DNA of 64,000 bases from an uncultured Pseudomonadota bacterium (GCA_903862885.1 CAIOZU010000035.1:124001-188000), one strand, 5' to 3'. Shown: positions 8,613 to 17,532, counted from the first letter of the stretch. Notes: a model not told the origin generated them from the letters alone. Numbers and translations: made by a program.

Positions 8613-9065
8613 TTAAAAATAAAACCGACTCAGCGTATCCACCACACAGGCGGGCTTGGCGGCACCCTCCACCTCGACAGAGACACGCACTTTCACCTGC
8701 ACTCCATCGGTGACATCCTCGACGCTGACCATCTCGGCGCTCGCCCGAATCCGCACACCGGCGCGCACCACACCGGGGAAACGCAAGCGATCGACGCCGT
8801 AGTTAATGCCCATCTTGGCATTGGGTACAGACACCAGATCAGGAAGAAAGAGATTCACTAAACTTAAGATCAAATAGCCGTGCGCGATGGTGCCGCCATA
8901 TGGCCCGCTCTTCGCGCGAGCCACATCCACATGGATCCACTGATTGTCACCGGTGGTGGACGCAAAGGCATCAATGCGCGATTGCTCAATGACCAACCAG
9001 TCGGTCGGCCCAAAATGCTGGCCGACGGCGGCACGCAATTCCTGTGCAGAATGAAACGCCGCCAT
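8613..9065 (-). CDS. MaoC-like (R)-specific enoyl-CoA hydratase
   Basis: A 150-residue hot-dog-fold hydratase adding water to trans-2-enoyl-CoA. The hydratase-2 catalytic pair is visible: D40 and H45 in TGDNQWIHVD, followed by GGTIAHGYLILSLV, the conserved helix packing against the substrate. An AGGAG site sits seven bases before the ATG. The gene is the first of a tight group (MaoC, thiolase, SnoaL, fbiC and on) after a 175-bp gap that follows ipdF. The short single-domain form usually makes homodimers; in steroid degraders similar proteins act on side-chain or ring-derived enoyl-CoAs. Exact substrate unknown. Confidence 0.88.
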   Translation of the reverse strand: MAAFHSAQELRAAVGQHFGPTDWLVIEQSRIDAFASTTGDNQWIHVDVARAKSGPYGGTIAHGYLILSLVNLFLPDLVSVPNAKMGINYGVDRLRFPGVVRAGVRIRASAEMVSVEDVTDGVQVKVRVSVEVEGAAKPACVVDTLSRFYF

Positions 9066-9086
9066 GACCGCTCCTACGTCAGTGGG

Positions 9087-9109
9087 GGCAAGGAAAAGAT
9101 CCCCTTGCC
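9087..9109. other. inverted repeat in the MaoC leader
   Basis: GGCAAGG (9087-9093) and CCTTGCC (9103-9109) form a 7-bp stem with a 9-base loop, 22 bp upstream of the MaoC start, inside the only long gap (9066-9240) of this minus-strand run. On the minus strand an 8-T run (from 9144-9151) lies upstream of it, after a weaker CCCACG/CGTGGG pair. Neither arrangement is a textbook terminator. The gap may hold a promoter or an mRNA processing site for the downstream F420 unit. Confidence 0.4.
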
Positions 9110-9240
9110 GGCCGCTTAGCTTGCCATGTAGTCACCAAAAAAAACAGGCATATCAATCGCCCCACGATGGCGTAGGCGACGTGGGTTAAGCACACAATAT
9201 CGGCACCGGTGCGAGCTGAATATGAGTGCGCGGATTCGTC

Positions 9241-10029
9241 TTACGGGTGCTGACTGGATACTGAAATGACCTCACCGGTCATATAACTGGCCAAGGGGCT
9301 CGCGAGGAAGACAATCACATTAGCCACTTCCCAGGTTTCTGCGGTGCGGCCAAAGGCCTCACGGCGCCTCAGGTCTTTAAGCAGATCGTCGCTGGTGACC
9401 CGATTCAAGAATTCATGCATGGCAATGCTCGGCGCGACGGCATTGATACGTACACCCTGCTCGGCCGCCTCCACGGCCGAGCAGCGCGTAAAGGCCATCA
9501 CACCGGCTTTGGCAGCGGCATAGTGGGATTGCAGCGCCTGGGCTCGCCAACCGAGTACGGACGCATTATTGACGATCACCCCACTGCCGCGCGCATACAT
9601 ATGCGGTAGCACCGCACGGGTCATACGAAACACACTAGTGAGCGAGACATCCAACACCCGTGACCACTGCTCATCGGTCATCTCAACCACCGACGCAGAC
9701 CCGCCTAAGCCCGCATTGTTGACCAGCACATCCAGTTGGCCCATCGAGGCAATGCCCGTGGCCACCAAGGCACGCACATCGTCCTCACGGGTGACATCAC
9801 ACACCTTTGATTCCACCACCGCACCTGGCAAGGCACGCAGCCTCTCACAGGCCTCACCGAGCCTGCGCTCATGGATATCGCTCACCATCACGCGCGCACC
9901 CTCTTCGATACAGCGCTTGGCGGTCGCAAAACCGATGCCGGTCCCGGCAGCCGCGGTAATCAGCACGCTCTGGCCGGCCAATAACTGATGCCCGGTAGGA
10001 TAATGCGGGGCGTCGGAAACACGGGCCAT
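9241..10029 (-). CDS. ipdF: IpdF-like SDR (5-hydroxy/oxo-HIP-CoA dehydrogenase)
   Basis: A 262-residue SDR resembling IpdF (Rv3559c) of the mycobacterial HIP regulon, which oxidises or reduces the C5 oxygen of the indanedione intermediates. The Rossmann loop is TAAAGTGIG rather than the common TGxxxGIG, as I remember for IpdF. VLVNNAG, the ASV strand and HYAAAK follow. The ATG at 10029 was chosen over an upstream TTG; it lies two bases after the ipdE1 stop with GAGG ten bases before it. The ipdE1-ipdF adjacency matches the Rv3560c-Rv3559c pairing in Mycobacterium tuberculosis. Identification rests on memory of the family and on context, not on a search. Confidence 0.8.
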   Translation of the reverse strand: MARVSDAPHYPTGHQLLAGQSVLITAAAGTGIGFATAKRCIEEGARVMVSDIHERRLGEACERLRALPGAVVESKVCDVTREDDVRALVATGIASMGQLDVLVNNAGLGGSASVVEMTDEQWSRVLDVSLTSVFRMTRAVLPHMYARGSGVIVNNASVLGWRAQALQSHYAAAKAGVMAFTRCSAVEAAEQGVRINAVAPSIAMHEFLNRVTSDDLLKDLRRREAFGRTAETWEVANVIVFLASPLASYMTGEVISVSSQHP

Positions 10030-10031
10030 GG

Positions 10032-11219
10032 TCAATTTCCTCTGGGTTCTTTCGGAAGGCCCAATGCCCGCTCAGCGATTTGATTGCGCTGAATCTGGCT
10101 GGTGCCACCATAAATCGTATCGGAACGGGAGAACAGAAACATGTGTTGTAAGTCATGGGCGAGCGGCGAATCACCGTGAGCATACTCACCCGACGGACCG
10201 AGCACATCCATGGCCAACTCACCCAACTTCTTGCGCCACACGCCCCAGTAGAGCCGGTAGGTGAAGGCCTCATGGCTCAAGGCGCCACTCTCCGCATTGG
10301 TCAGCATCCGAAGCGCACTGTAGCGCATCACAGACAGCCCAATGGAGGCCTCCGCAATGCGTTGGCGGATCAGCGGATCAGTGGCCTGCCCATTCGCTTG
10401 AGCCGCCTTCACCAAGGCCTCAAACTCATTGGTAAAATCCATCTGCTGTGCAAGCGTAGACACACCGCGCTCAAAGGCAAGGGTCGCCATGGCCACCTTC
10501 CAGCCTTCACCGGGCGCACCGACGATATTGGCAGCGGCGGTTCGCGCGCCCGTAAAAAAAGTCTCATTGAACTCGGCATGACCCGTCATCTCACGAATCG
10601 GCCGCACCGTCACACCCGCTTGATGCATAGGCACCAGCAAATACGACAGCCCGCGATTACCTCGACTGCCTTCTTCCGTTCGACACAGCACGAAAATCCA
10701 ATCAGCAAAAGCCGCCAGTGACGTCCAGATTTTCTGCCCGTCAATCACCCACTCATCCCCATTGGGCCCTGACTCTAAGCGCGCTCGCGTGGCGACATTC
10801 GCTAAGTCAGAGCCGGCATTGGGTTCGCTATAACCCTGGCACCAGATCTCCTTGCCCATCACGATAGGCTCGAGGAAGCGCGTCTTCTGCGCCTCCGTGC
10901 CGTAACTGAGGAGCGTCGGCGCTAACAGCTCGACCCCTAAGTGATTAAGACGTGACGGCGCCTTTGCTCTGGCATATTCTTCTGCAAAGATCACTTGCTC
11001 CGCCAAAGAAGCACCGCGACCACCCCACTCCACCGGCCAACCCACACTACTGAGACGCGCGCGACCGAGCTCTGCCTCCCACACGCGGCGACGCTCGACC
11101 ATCGCCGTATGCGAGGAGACCCCGCGCAAGTCGGCATAGGGGCCACTCAACTGCTCAGCGAGCCAAGTGGCGACCTCATTTCTAAACTGTTCCTGTGCGG
11201 CGCTGAATCCAATTTTCAT
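10032..11219 (-). CDS. ipdE1: acyl-CoA dehydrogenase alpha subunit, IpdE1 (FadE30) type
   Basis: A 395-residue acyl-CoA dehydrogenase. Steroid-degrading bacteria use alpha2-beta2 heterotetramers encoded by adjacent genes; IpdE1-IpdE2 dehydrogenates 5-OH-HIP-CoA on the propanoyl side chain. The N-terminal helix (FSAAQEQFRNEV), the SEPNAGSDLA loop, the GQKIWTS flavin-binding strand and the C-terminal TIYGGTSQIQRN motif are all present, as expected for the FAD-binding subunit. The frame runs upstream to 11420, but the ATG at 11219 starts at the usual N-terminus, 7 bp after ipdE2. It is followed after two bases by ipdF. The IpdE1 name rests on this ipdF adjacency and on the partner gene. Confidence 0.82.
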   Translation of the reverse strand: MKIGFSAAQEQFRNEVATWLAEQLSGPYADLRGVSSHTAMVERRRVWEAELGRARLSSVGWPVEWGGRGASLAEQVIFAEEYARAKAPSRLNHLGVELLAPTLLSYGTEAQKTRFLEPIVMGKEIWCQGYSEPNAGSDLANVATRARLESGPNGDEWVIDGQKIWTSLAAFADWIFVLCRTEEGSRGNRGLSYLLVPMHQAGVTVRPIREMTGHAEFNETFFTGARTAAANIVGAPGEGWKVAMATLAFERGVSTLAQQMDFTNEFEALVKAAQANGQATDPLIRQRIAEASIGLSVMRYSALRMLTNAESGALSHEAFTYRLYWGVWRKKLGELAMDVLGPSGEYAHGDSPLAHDLQHMFLFSRSDTIYGGTSQIQRNQIAERALGLPKEPRGN

Positions 11220-11226
11220 GATGCTC

Positions 11227-12396
11227 TCAAAACTGCGGAACCGATGCGATCTGCGAAAGCCCCAGACCGAGCGCGATCCGCTCTCGGTGCCAGGCGGGAC
11301 TACCCAGTAACATCGAAGACGCACGCGCCCGCTTAAAATATAAATGCGCGTGATGATCCCAAGTGAATCCAATCCCACCATGCAGCTGAATCGCATTGGA
11401 TGCGACTGCATTGAACGCATCGGCGCAACAAGATTTCGCTGAGGAGGCAGCTACCGCGAGCGCCTCATTGGCGTATTCATCCGCCGCGCACGCCGCATAC
11501 CACGCCATGGATTTAGCTGCCTCCACCAACACCATCGTGTCGGCGAGGCGATGCTTGATTGCCTGAAAGCTGCCAATGGCGCGCCCAAACTGCACCCGCT
11601 CTTTGACGTATGCCGTGACCGCTTCGAGCGAGTACTCGGCGCCCCCCACCGCCTCCGCCGCGAGCATCGTCCGCGCTTGATCGAGCGCCCGCTGTAGCCC
11701 CGAGCTCGCATCGATATCCACCCCAAGACAGTCCTCGGCACTGACGCTCACTTGTTCAAAATAGATACTCGCCATGGGACGGGTGACATCCAGCATCTCG
11801 GTCGCCTCGATGCGTACACCGGCGGTGCCTGAGGCGACGGCCACCACTCGAAGTGACTGCGATGCGTTTGCGTCCTTAGCACTCGCCACCACCAGCAGAA
11901 GGTCAGCGCTCTGCGCACCCACCACAAAATGCGCCTCCCCCGAGAGCACCCAAGCGGAGCCTACTTGAGCCAGTTTCACGCCGACCTTGCGGATGTCCGC
12001 GTGACCGACTCGATCGGTGACAGCCACTGCCGCCTTCAGTTGTCCGGCCGCGATGGCAGGCAGCCACTGCCGCTTTTGCTCCTCGCGTGCGAGCTCTAAA
12101 ATGACCGGCGTCGCCAAACACACCGTCGAAAAAAAGGGCGAGGGCACCAAGCGCCTGCCTTGCTCATGCGCCAGTATGCCCAACTCCACAAAGCCAAGCC
12201 CAGCGCCACCATAGGCCTCAGGGATGGCAATGCCCGACCACCCCAACTCCGCTGTCATCTGCTGCCACAGGCCCTCGTCATAGCCGTTGACCGCGCCACT
12301 CGCCAAGCGCACGGCAGGCAAGCTCGCCTCTGCCTCCAGAAAGGCACGCGCCGACTCGCGGATCATCTGCTGCTCGTCTGTGAATGCAAACTGCAT
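11227..12396 (-). CDS. ipdE2: acyl-CoA dehydrogenase beta subunit, IpdE2 (FadE33) type
   Basis: A 389-residue acyl-CoA dehydrogenase paralogue, the likely partner of the gene 7 bp downstream. It begins MQFAFTDEQQMIRESAR, keeps the PEAYGGAGLG loop and the QFGRAIGSFQAIKHRLAD helix, and ends with QLHGGIGFTWDHHAHLYFKRAR. The central SEPxAGSD segment is replaced by an unrelated stretch (TDRVGHADIR), as is common in the second subunits of steroid-type heterotetramers, which contribute less to FAD and substrate binding. In mycobacteria ipdE1 and ipdE2 are in separate operons; in steroid-degrading proteobacteria they are known to be adjacent, as here. Confidence 0.82.
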   Translation of the reverse strand: MQFAFTDEQQMIRESARAFLEAEASLPAVRLASGAVNGYDEGLWQQMTAELGWSGIAIPEAYGGAGLGFVELGILAHEQGRRLVPSPFFSTVCLATPVILELAREEQKRQWLPAIAAGQLKAAVAVTDRVGHADIRKVGVKLAQVGSAWVLSGEAHFVVGAQSADLLLVVASAKDANASQSLRVVAVASGTAGVRIEATEMLDVTRPMASIYFEQVSVSAEDCLGVDIDASSGLQRALDQARTMLAAEAVGGAEYSLEAVTAYVKERVQFGRAIGSFQAIKHRLADTMVLVEAAKSMAWYAACAADEYANEALAVAASSAKSCCADAFNAVASNAIQLHGGIGFTWDHHAHLYFKRARASSMLLGSPAWHRERIALGLGLSQIASVPQF

Positions 12397-12404
12397 AGCG
12401 GTTA

Positions 12405-13310
12405 TTAGGTTCCGTACACTTTTTTCGGGGCACGACGCTTCTTAAGGAGCGTCTCGACCGCGGCGCCGACTTCTGATGGCGCCCAACGTCGGCCGATATC
12501 GACCCGCTCACCATCGCGCCAGCCCTCATCGATCATGATGGCACCCCCTTCTAGCTCAAACACACAACCGGTCACCTGACTCGACTGCGCGCTACCAAGC
12601 CACACCACCGTTGGCGCGATATTATCCGGGTCCTGCCGATCAAAGCCTTCCTCAGGTTTTTTCATCATGTCAGCAAAGGCCTGCTCCGTCATACGGGTAC
12701 GAGCCGCGGGCGCGAGCGCATTGGCGGTAATGCCATAGCGCGCAAGCTCAGCCGCCTGCACGAGCGTCAAGCTTGCAATGCCGCCCTTGGCCGCTGAATA
12801 GGCACTCTGCGCCATGCTGCCATTGAGGCCCGCCCCTGAGCTGGTATTAATAATACGTGCGTCAACCGGCTGGCCGAGCTTGCTCTGGTTACGCCAGTAT
12901 TCCACCGCATGGCGAGCGACACAGTAATGCCCGCGCAGATGTACGCGAAGTACCGCATCCCATTCATCCACGGTGCTACTGACAAACATACGATCACGCA
13001 CAAACCCTGCGTTGTTGACCACCACATCCAAGCCACCGAATGAGTCCAACGCCGTTTTGATAATGCGTCCCGCGCTGTCCCAATCGGAGACGTCATCGCC
13101 ATTGACCACTGCCTCACCGCCCATGGCTCTAATCTCATCAACGACGGCTTGCGCGGCTGATAGATCACGCCCATGACCACCGAGGTCCGTGCCCAGATCA
13201 TTCACGACTACCTTGGCGCCTTCTCTAGCAAACGCCAGCGCATAGCTGCGACCGAGGCCGCGTGCCGCTCCGGTGATGATGACCACTCGACCCTGACAGA
13301 TTCCACTCAT
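12405..13310 (-). CDS. SDR of the 17-beta-HSD type 4-like class (HIP cluster)
   Basis: A 301-residue SDR with TGAARGLG at 13-20, the NDLG motif at 37-40 typical of the (R)-hydroxyacyl-CoA dehydrogenase domain of 17-beta-HSD type 4, then VVVNNAGFVRDRM and the active-site AYSAAK. It is longer than classical SDRs because of a C-terminal tail, also seen in the Rv3548c/Rv3549c group of the KstR2 regulon. It probably oxidises a hydroxyacyl-CoA to a ketoacyl-CoA for the FadA6 thiolase encoded 32 bp upstream. ipdE2 follows 8 bp downstream. The exact step is inferred from context. Confidence 0.85.
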   Translation of the reverse strand: MSGICQGRVVIITGAARGLGRSYALAFAREGAKVVVNDLGTDLGGHGRDLSAAQAVVDEIRAMGGEAVVNGDDVSDWDSAGRIIKTALDSFGGLDVVVNNAGFVRDRMFVSSTVDEWDAVLRVHLRGHYCVARHAVEYWRNQSKLGQPVDARIINTSSGAGLNGSMAQSAYSAAKGGIASLTLVQAAELARYGITANALAPAARTRMTEQAFADMMKKPEEGFDRQDPDNIAPTVVWLGSAQSSQVTGCVFELEGGAIMIDEGWRDGERVDIGRRWAPSEVGAAVETLLKKRRAPKKVYGT

Positions 13311-13342
13311 ACACTTCCTCGAATAAACGACGGTGAATTCAG

Positions 13343-14497
13343 CTAGTTCAATCGCTCAATGATCGTGACATTCGCCTGTCCGCCACCCTCACACATGGTC
13401 TGTAATCCAAAGCGCTCACCGCGCCGCTCTAACTCATGCAGCATGGACGTCATCAAGCGCGCACCGGTGGCCCCGAGCGGATGACCCAAGGCGATGGCGC
13501 CGCCATTGACGTTGACTCGGTTTAGATCCCACTTCAGTTCCTTCGCCCACGCCAATACCACCGACGCAAAGGCCTCATTAATCTCCACCAAGGCAATATC
13601 TTCTGGGCGCATACCCACTTTCGCCAAGGCGTGTTGGGTGGCAGGAATCGGCGCGGTCAGCATCCACACGGGATCAGCCGCCCGCACGGACAGATGATGT
13701 ATGCGCGCGCGGGGCTTTAAGCCGTAGCGCTTCACTGCATCGCTTGAGGCAATGAGCAGGGCCGCAGCGGCATCGCCAATCTGGCTGGCGACCCCCGCGG
13801 TAATCAGACCATTCGGCTCGATGGTCGGCAGGGTCGCCATTTTTTCAAGCGAGGTACCCTGGCGAGGTGTCTCATCGTGACGCACGCTCCCCGTGACCAC
13901 GATCTCACGGTCGAAGTAGCCTGCTTGAATCGCGTGGATCGCGCGGCGATTACTTTCCAGAGCGAACTCTTCCATCTCCCGACGCGATATCTTCCAGTGC
14001 GCCGCGATCATTTCTGCCGATTTGAACTGCGACAAGGGCTCGTCGCCATAGCGCGCACGCCAGCCAATGGAGCCTAAAAAGGGATCGGGGTGCCCGAAGT
14101 CTCGTCCAGCCGCCATCGCTGAACTGATCGGTATCTGGTTCATCACCTGAACACCGCCGGCGACGACTAAATCCTGGGTACCGCTCATCACGCCTTGAGC
14201 CGCAAAGTGCACTGCCTGCTGTGACGAGCCACATTGACGATCCACCGTCGTACCGGGCACATGCTCCGGAAGACCTGCCACCAGCCATGCGGTACGCGCG
14301 ATGTCGCCGGCTAAGGGACCGATGGTGTCTACACACCCAAACACCACATCATCTACTAAACCTGGGTCAATACCCGAACGCGCCACCAATTCCTTTAACA
14401 CGTGGCCGCCTAAGTCGGCCGGATGCCAAGCGGCAAGGCCGCCTTTCTTCTTGCCCACCGGTGTTCGTACCGCATCAATGATGTAAGCGTCATTCAT
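13343..14497 (-). CDS. fadA6: FadA6-type thiolase
   Basis: A 384-residue thiolase closely resembling FadA6 of the HIP pathway, which releases acetyl-CoA from a ketoacyl-CoA late in C/D-ring degradation. The nucleophile is C89 in VDRQCGSSQQA, H339 lies in ALGHPLGATG, and C369 is in MCEGGGQANVTIIERL. The stretch QIPISSAM is also FadA6-like as I recall it. The VDRQCGSS variant differs from the VDRKCASG of the other thiolase in this window, arguing for separate substrates. It sits between the acyl-CoA dehydrogenase pair (15 bp) and the long SDR (32 bp), completing a dehydrogenase-SDR-thiolase series. Confidence 0.86.
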   Translation of the reverse strand: MNDAYIIDAVRTPVGKKKGGLAAWHPADLGGHVLKELVARSGIDPGLVDDVVFGCVDTIGPLAGDIARTAWLVAGLPEHVPGTTVDRQCGSSQQAVHFAAQGVMSGTQDLVVAGGVQVMNQIPISSAMAAGRDFGHPDPFLGSIGWRARYGDEPLSQFKSAEMIAAHWKISRREMEEFALESNRRAIHAIQAGYFDREIVVTGSVRHDETPRQGTSLEKMATLPTIEPNGLITAGVASQIGDAAAALLIASSDAVKRYGLKPRARIHHLSVRAADPVWMLTAPIPATQHALAKVGMRPEDIALVEINEAFASVVLAWAKELKWDLNRVNVNGGAIALGHPLGATGARLMTSMLHELERRGERFGLQTMCEGGGQANVTIIERLN

Positions 14498-14512
14498 AAA
14501 TTAAGCACTCAG

Positions 14513-15583
14513 CTAAGGCAACTCTTTAAACACGCCAAACAAGGCATCAGGCCCAATGGCCAGGTGCTCAGAAAACAGCTGTTGCTGCACACGACGCATA
14601 TGAAAACTGCGATCACCCCACATGCCGGTCAGACCTAAGGCGCGCTTTAAATAAAAGTGCACATCGACTTCCCAGGAATAGCCCATCGCACCGTGCACCT
14701 GCACCGCCGTGCGCCCGGCGAGATCAGCCGCATCCGTTGCCGCCAGCTTTGCATGGGACACGCCGAATCGAGACCGGCCACTCAGCACGGTAGCCTGCGT
14801 CGCCGCGGCGTACAGCACCGGCCGGGCGAACTCGAGTTTCACCTGGACATTCGCCAGTTGGTGTTTGATGGCCTGATAAGCGCCAATCTTTTTACCAAAC
14901 TGACTGCGCTCGGCGGCATAACTCACTGCCAGAGCCACCAAGGCGTCACAAAGACCCGCGCACTCAGCCGCCGTGAGCAACGCACCGCACTCAAAAGCAA
15001 GCGCTGTCGCCGCCGATGCCCCCGCTCCCCGAGCAATACAGGTGCCTGGCTGTAGCGAGCCTGTACATCGCGCTAAGGAACGCAACGCGTCAATGGATTG
15101 GTGCCCTTCCAATTTCGCCTCGTCCTTGCTGAGGAGGTGCACCTCGTGGTCAGTCAGCACCAGAACATGGGTCGCCTGATCGGCACCGACGATAAAAGGA
15201 TTGAAAGGATGCGAGACCGCTACACGAGCCTCCCCACTCACCGCCGCCTGCAGCACCGCAGCCCCGCGCGCATCGGCAGACAGCGCCGACAGCACCGGCA
15301 CCGCAATACCCGCATGCTCGACTAACGTCTCAGGCAAAGCCGCCCGACCGGCCGCCTCTGCAATTAAAATAAAATCGGCCAGAGTGAGCCCCATACCACC
15401 GACGGATTCAGGCGCCAACATACCCGGCAGACCAAGCTCCGTCAGTCGTTGCCAACGGGCCGCACTCGACTCACCGCGCCCCTCGAAGGCCGCACGCAAA
15501 GCAGCGGGCGCGCACAGATCGTCCGTGAGTTCACGAAACGCTCCGGCCATCATCTGCTGCTCTTCAGTGAAGGTGAAGTCCAC
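14513..15583 (-). CDS. acyl-CoA dehydrogenase, beta-type subunit (second pair)
   Basis: A 356-residue acyl-CoA dehydrogenase, short for the family (usually about 380). It starts MDFTFTEEQQMMAG and has the FGKKIGAYQAIKHQLANVQ helix and a VHGAMGYSWEVDVHFYLKRA ending. The central SEPxAGSD loop is missing, marking it as the non-canonical member of a heterotetramer with the gene encoded two bases upstream. By position next to fadA6 it resembles the FadE31/FadE32 pair of the mycobacterial HIP regulon, but I cannot decide which one. It probably acts on a ring-opened CoA ester such as the product downstream of IpdAB. Confidence 0.8.
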   Translation of the reverse strand: MDFTFTEEQQMMAGAFRELTDDLCAPAALRAAFEGRGESSAARWQRLTELGLPGMLAPESVGGMGLTLADFILIAEAAGRAALPETLVEHAGIAVPVLSALSADARGAAVLQAAVSGEARVAVSHPFNPFIVGADQATHVLVLTDHEVHLLSKDEAKLEGHQSIDALRSLARCTGSLQPGTCIARGAGASAATALAFECGALLTAAECAGLCDALVALAVSYAAERSQFGKKIGAYQAIKHQLANVQVKLEFARPVLYAAATQATVLSGRSRFGVSHAKLAATDAADLAGRTAVQVHGAMGYSWEVDVHFYLKRALGLTGMWGDRSFHMRRVQQQLFSEHLAIGPDALFGVFKELP

Positions 15584-15585
15584 GC

Positions 15586-16752
15586 CTAACCCCTCGGCAG
15601 GCCGAGCAATCGCTCGGCGATGATATTGCGCTGAATCTCATTGGTGCCGGCGTAGATGGGCCCTGCCAGCGAAAAGATAAACCCATCTAACCACGCATCG
15701 TGACCCACCACTGCCGAGTCACCTGCCGCGAGCTCGGCAAAAGCCCCTAACAAACTCAAGGCGCAGCGATGGATGTGCACATCAAGCTCCGACCAGAATA
15801 TTTTGTTGAGACTCGCCTCCACCCCAATCTTGCCACCCGCGATCAGACGCGTGGCGGTTGCATAGGTGCTGAGCGCATAAGCTTCGGCATCCATCACCGC
15901 TTGCGCCACGGCACTCGAGAGTGCCGGATCCGCGGTGGCGGCGTGTTGTTCATACAGGCGCACCAACCGCTCTGCCGCTACCTGAAAGCGCGCTGGGCTA
16001 CGCAGCATCAAGCCACGCTCAAAACCCGCGGTCGCCATAGCGATCGTCCACCCCTCGCCCTCGGCGCCTAGGCGCCATGCACTGGGCACGCGCACGTCCT
16101 CAAAGAAGATCTCAGCAAACCCAGGCTCGCCATGCATTTGCCGAATGCCGCGCACGCGCACGCCAGGGTGATTGAGAGGGACCAAAAAGAAGGTGAGCCC
16201 TTTGTGGCGCTCAGAGGCGGGGTCAGTGCGGAAAATACCAAAACACCAGTCAGCGAACGTGGCACGTGACGACCAAATCTTATGACCACGCAACACATAC
16301 TCATCACCCTCACGGGTGGCCGTGGAGCGTAGTGCGGCCAAATCAGAGCCGGCCTGAGGCTCAGACCAGGCTTGCGCCCAAATTTCCTCACCGGCTGCCA
16401 TTTTTGGCAGAAAGCGCGCCTTCTGCTGCGCACTGCCGAACTCCATCAGGGTGGGGCCTAGAAGAAAAATACCATTCTGGTTGACCCGCAGTGGCGCATT
16501 TGCCCGGTAGTACTCTTCTTCGAAGATTAACCACTCGATCAAACTCGCACCCCGCCCCCCATACTCGCGCGGCCAGGTGATCATGCCCCATGACCCCGCC
16601 GCAAGCGTTTTCTCCCATTCACGGTGCAAGGCAAAGCCCTGCTCCCCTTCTAGAGTTGGCAATGGCTGTGCGGGCACATGCGCCACCATCCACGCGCGCA
16701 CCTCCGCTCTAAAGCGCAATTCATCTGGGGTATAGTGGAGATCAAGCGCCAT
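15586..16752 (-). CDS. acyl-CoA dehydrogenase, alpha-type subunit (second pair)
   Basis: A 388-residue acyl-CoA dehydrogenase with the full FAD-subunit motif set: SEPQAGSDLAALRS, the GHKIWSSRATFADW strand and the C-terminal IYAGTNEIQRNIIAERLLG. The stop and the next gene's start are two bases apart, so the two subunits are translated together. echA20 ends only three bases upstream of its start. The pair probably makes an alpha2-beta2 enzyme as described for other steroid degraders. A FadE31/FadE32-like role in the last part of the HIP pathway is inferred from position; the substrate is not shown by sequence. Confidence 0.82.
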   Translation of the reverse strand: MALDLHYTPDELRFRAEVRAWMVAHVPAQPLPTLEGEQGFALHREWEKTLAAGSWGMITWPREYGGRGASLIEWLIFEEEYYRANAPLRVNQNGIFLLGPTLMEFGSAQQKARFLPKMAAGEEIWAQAWSEPQAGSDLAALRSTATREGDEYVLRGHKIWSSRATFADWCFGIFRTDPASERHKGLTFFLVPLNHPGVRVRGIRQMHGEPGFAEIFFEDVRVPSAWRLGAEGEGWTIAMATAGFERGLMLRSPARFQVAAERLVRLYEQHAATADPALSSAVAQAVMDAEAYALSTYATATRLIAGGKIGVEASLNKIFWSELDVHIHRCALSLLGAFAELAAGDSAVVGHDAWLDGFIFSLAGPIYAGTNEIQRNIIAERLLGLPRG

Positions 16753-16755
16753 GAC

Positions 16756-17505
16756 TCAGTACTTCGCTGTGCCTTTGTTAGCCACAAAAGCATCACGCGC
16801 CTTCTGTGAGTCTTCATGCAGATACATCTCGAGCGTAAAGCCCTGCTCGAATCGGTACTGGCGATCCACATCGGCGGTTTCAATGCCATTGAGCGCCTCT
16901 TTGGCAAGCTTCAATGCCGCACGACTTTTAGACGCGATGATCGCAGCGAAAGCCAAGGCCTCACTGAGGAGTGCGTCACGGGAAACTAACTTCTCAACGG
17001 CACCCAAGCGATAAGCCTCTGCCGCCGAGACCCGCCCACCGGTGAAAAACGTCGCACGCACCTTGTGCAAGGGCAACAGACGCGACAAATGCGCCGCCCC
17101 GCCCATGGCACCGCGATCGATTTCTGGGAGCGAGAAATACGCATCTTCAGCGGCGATCACCACATCGCTCGCCCCACAGATGCCAATACCCCCACCGATC
17201 ACGAAATTATGTACCGCACTGATCACTGGCACTTCCGCCGCACGAATGGCCTTGAAGGTCAGATAATTGCCGCGATTTAATTCCACAATGCGTTCTGGGT
17301 ACTGCTGCATCTCTTTGATGTCAACACCCCCACAAAATCCCTTGCCCTCGGCGCGAATGAGCAGCACACGCACCTCAGGATGACGGCCGTGTTCGGCGAT
17401 GATCTGTGCGAGCTCACTCCACCCTTGAGTACCCAGTGCATTCACCGGTGGGTGGTCCAAAATAATTTCACCGATGTGATCTTTAATCGCAGTACGGATA
17501 GGCAT
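16756..17505 (-). CDS. echA20: EchA20-type crotonase (ring-D hydrolase)
   Basis: A 249-residue crotonase-fold protein. EchA20 hydrolytically opens the D ring of the HIEC-CoA intermediate in the HIP pathway. The oxyanion-hole segments are GFCGGVDIKEM (about 57-67) and VIGGGIGICGASD (about 102-114), followed by the LPEIDRGAMGGAAHL segment. That ordering, and the neighbours ipdC (27 bp upstream) and ipdA/ipdB, match the echA20-ipdA-ipdB-ipdC block in mycobacteria. A plain enoyl-CoA hydratase would normally show two catalytic glutamates; I could place only one with confidence (in LPEIDRG), which fits a hydrolase. Confidence 0.84.
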   Translation of the reverse strand: MPIRTAIKDHIGEIILDHPPVNALGTQGWSELAQIIAEHGRHPEVRVLLIRAEGKGFCGGVDIKEMQQYPERIVELNRGNYLTFKAIRAAEVPVISAVHNFVIGGGIGICGASDVVIAAEDAYFSLPEIDRGAMGGAAHLSRLLPLHKVRATFFTGGRVSAAEAYRLGAVEKLVSRDALLSEALAFAAIIASKSRAALKLAKEALNGIETADVDRQYRFEQGFTLEMYLHEDSQKARDAFVANKGTAKY

Positions 17506-17532
17506 AGCGTGCGTCCTGTCAGTCGTCGATGC

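Noticed and set aside
10155-10721. A 188-residue plus-strand frame opposite ipdE1
   Set aside because: Antisense to a well-supported acyl-CoA dehydrogenase with no family features.
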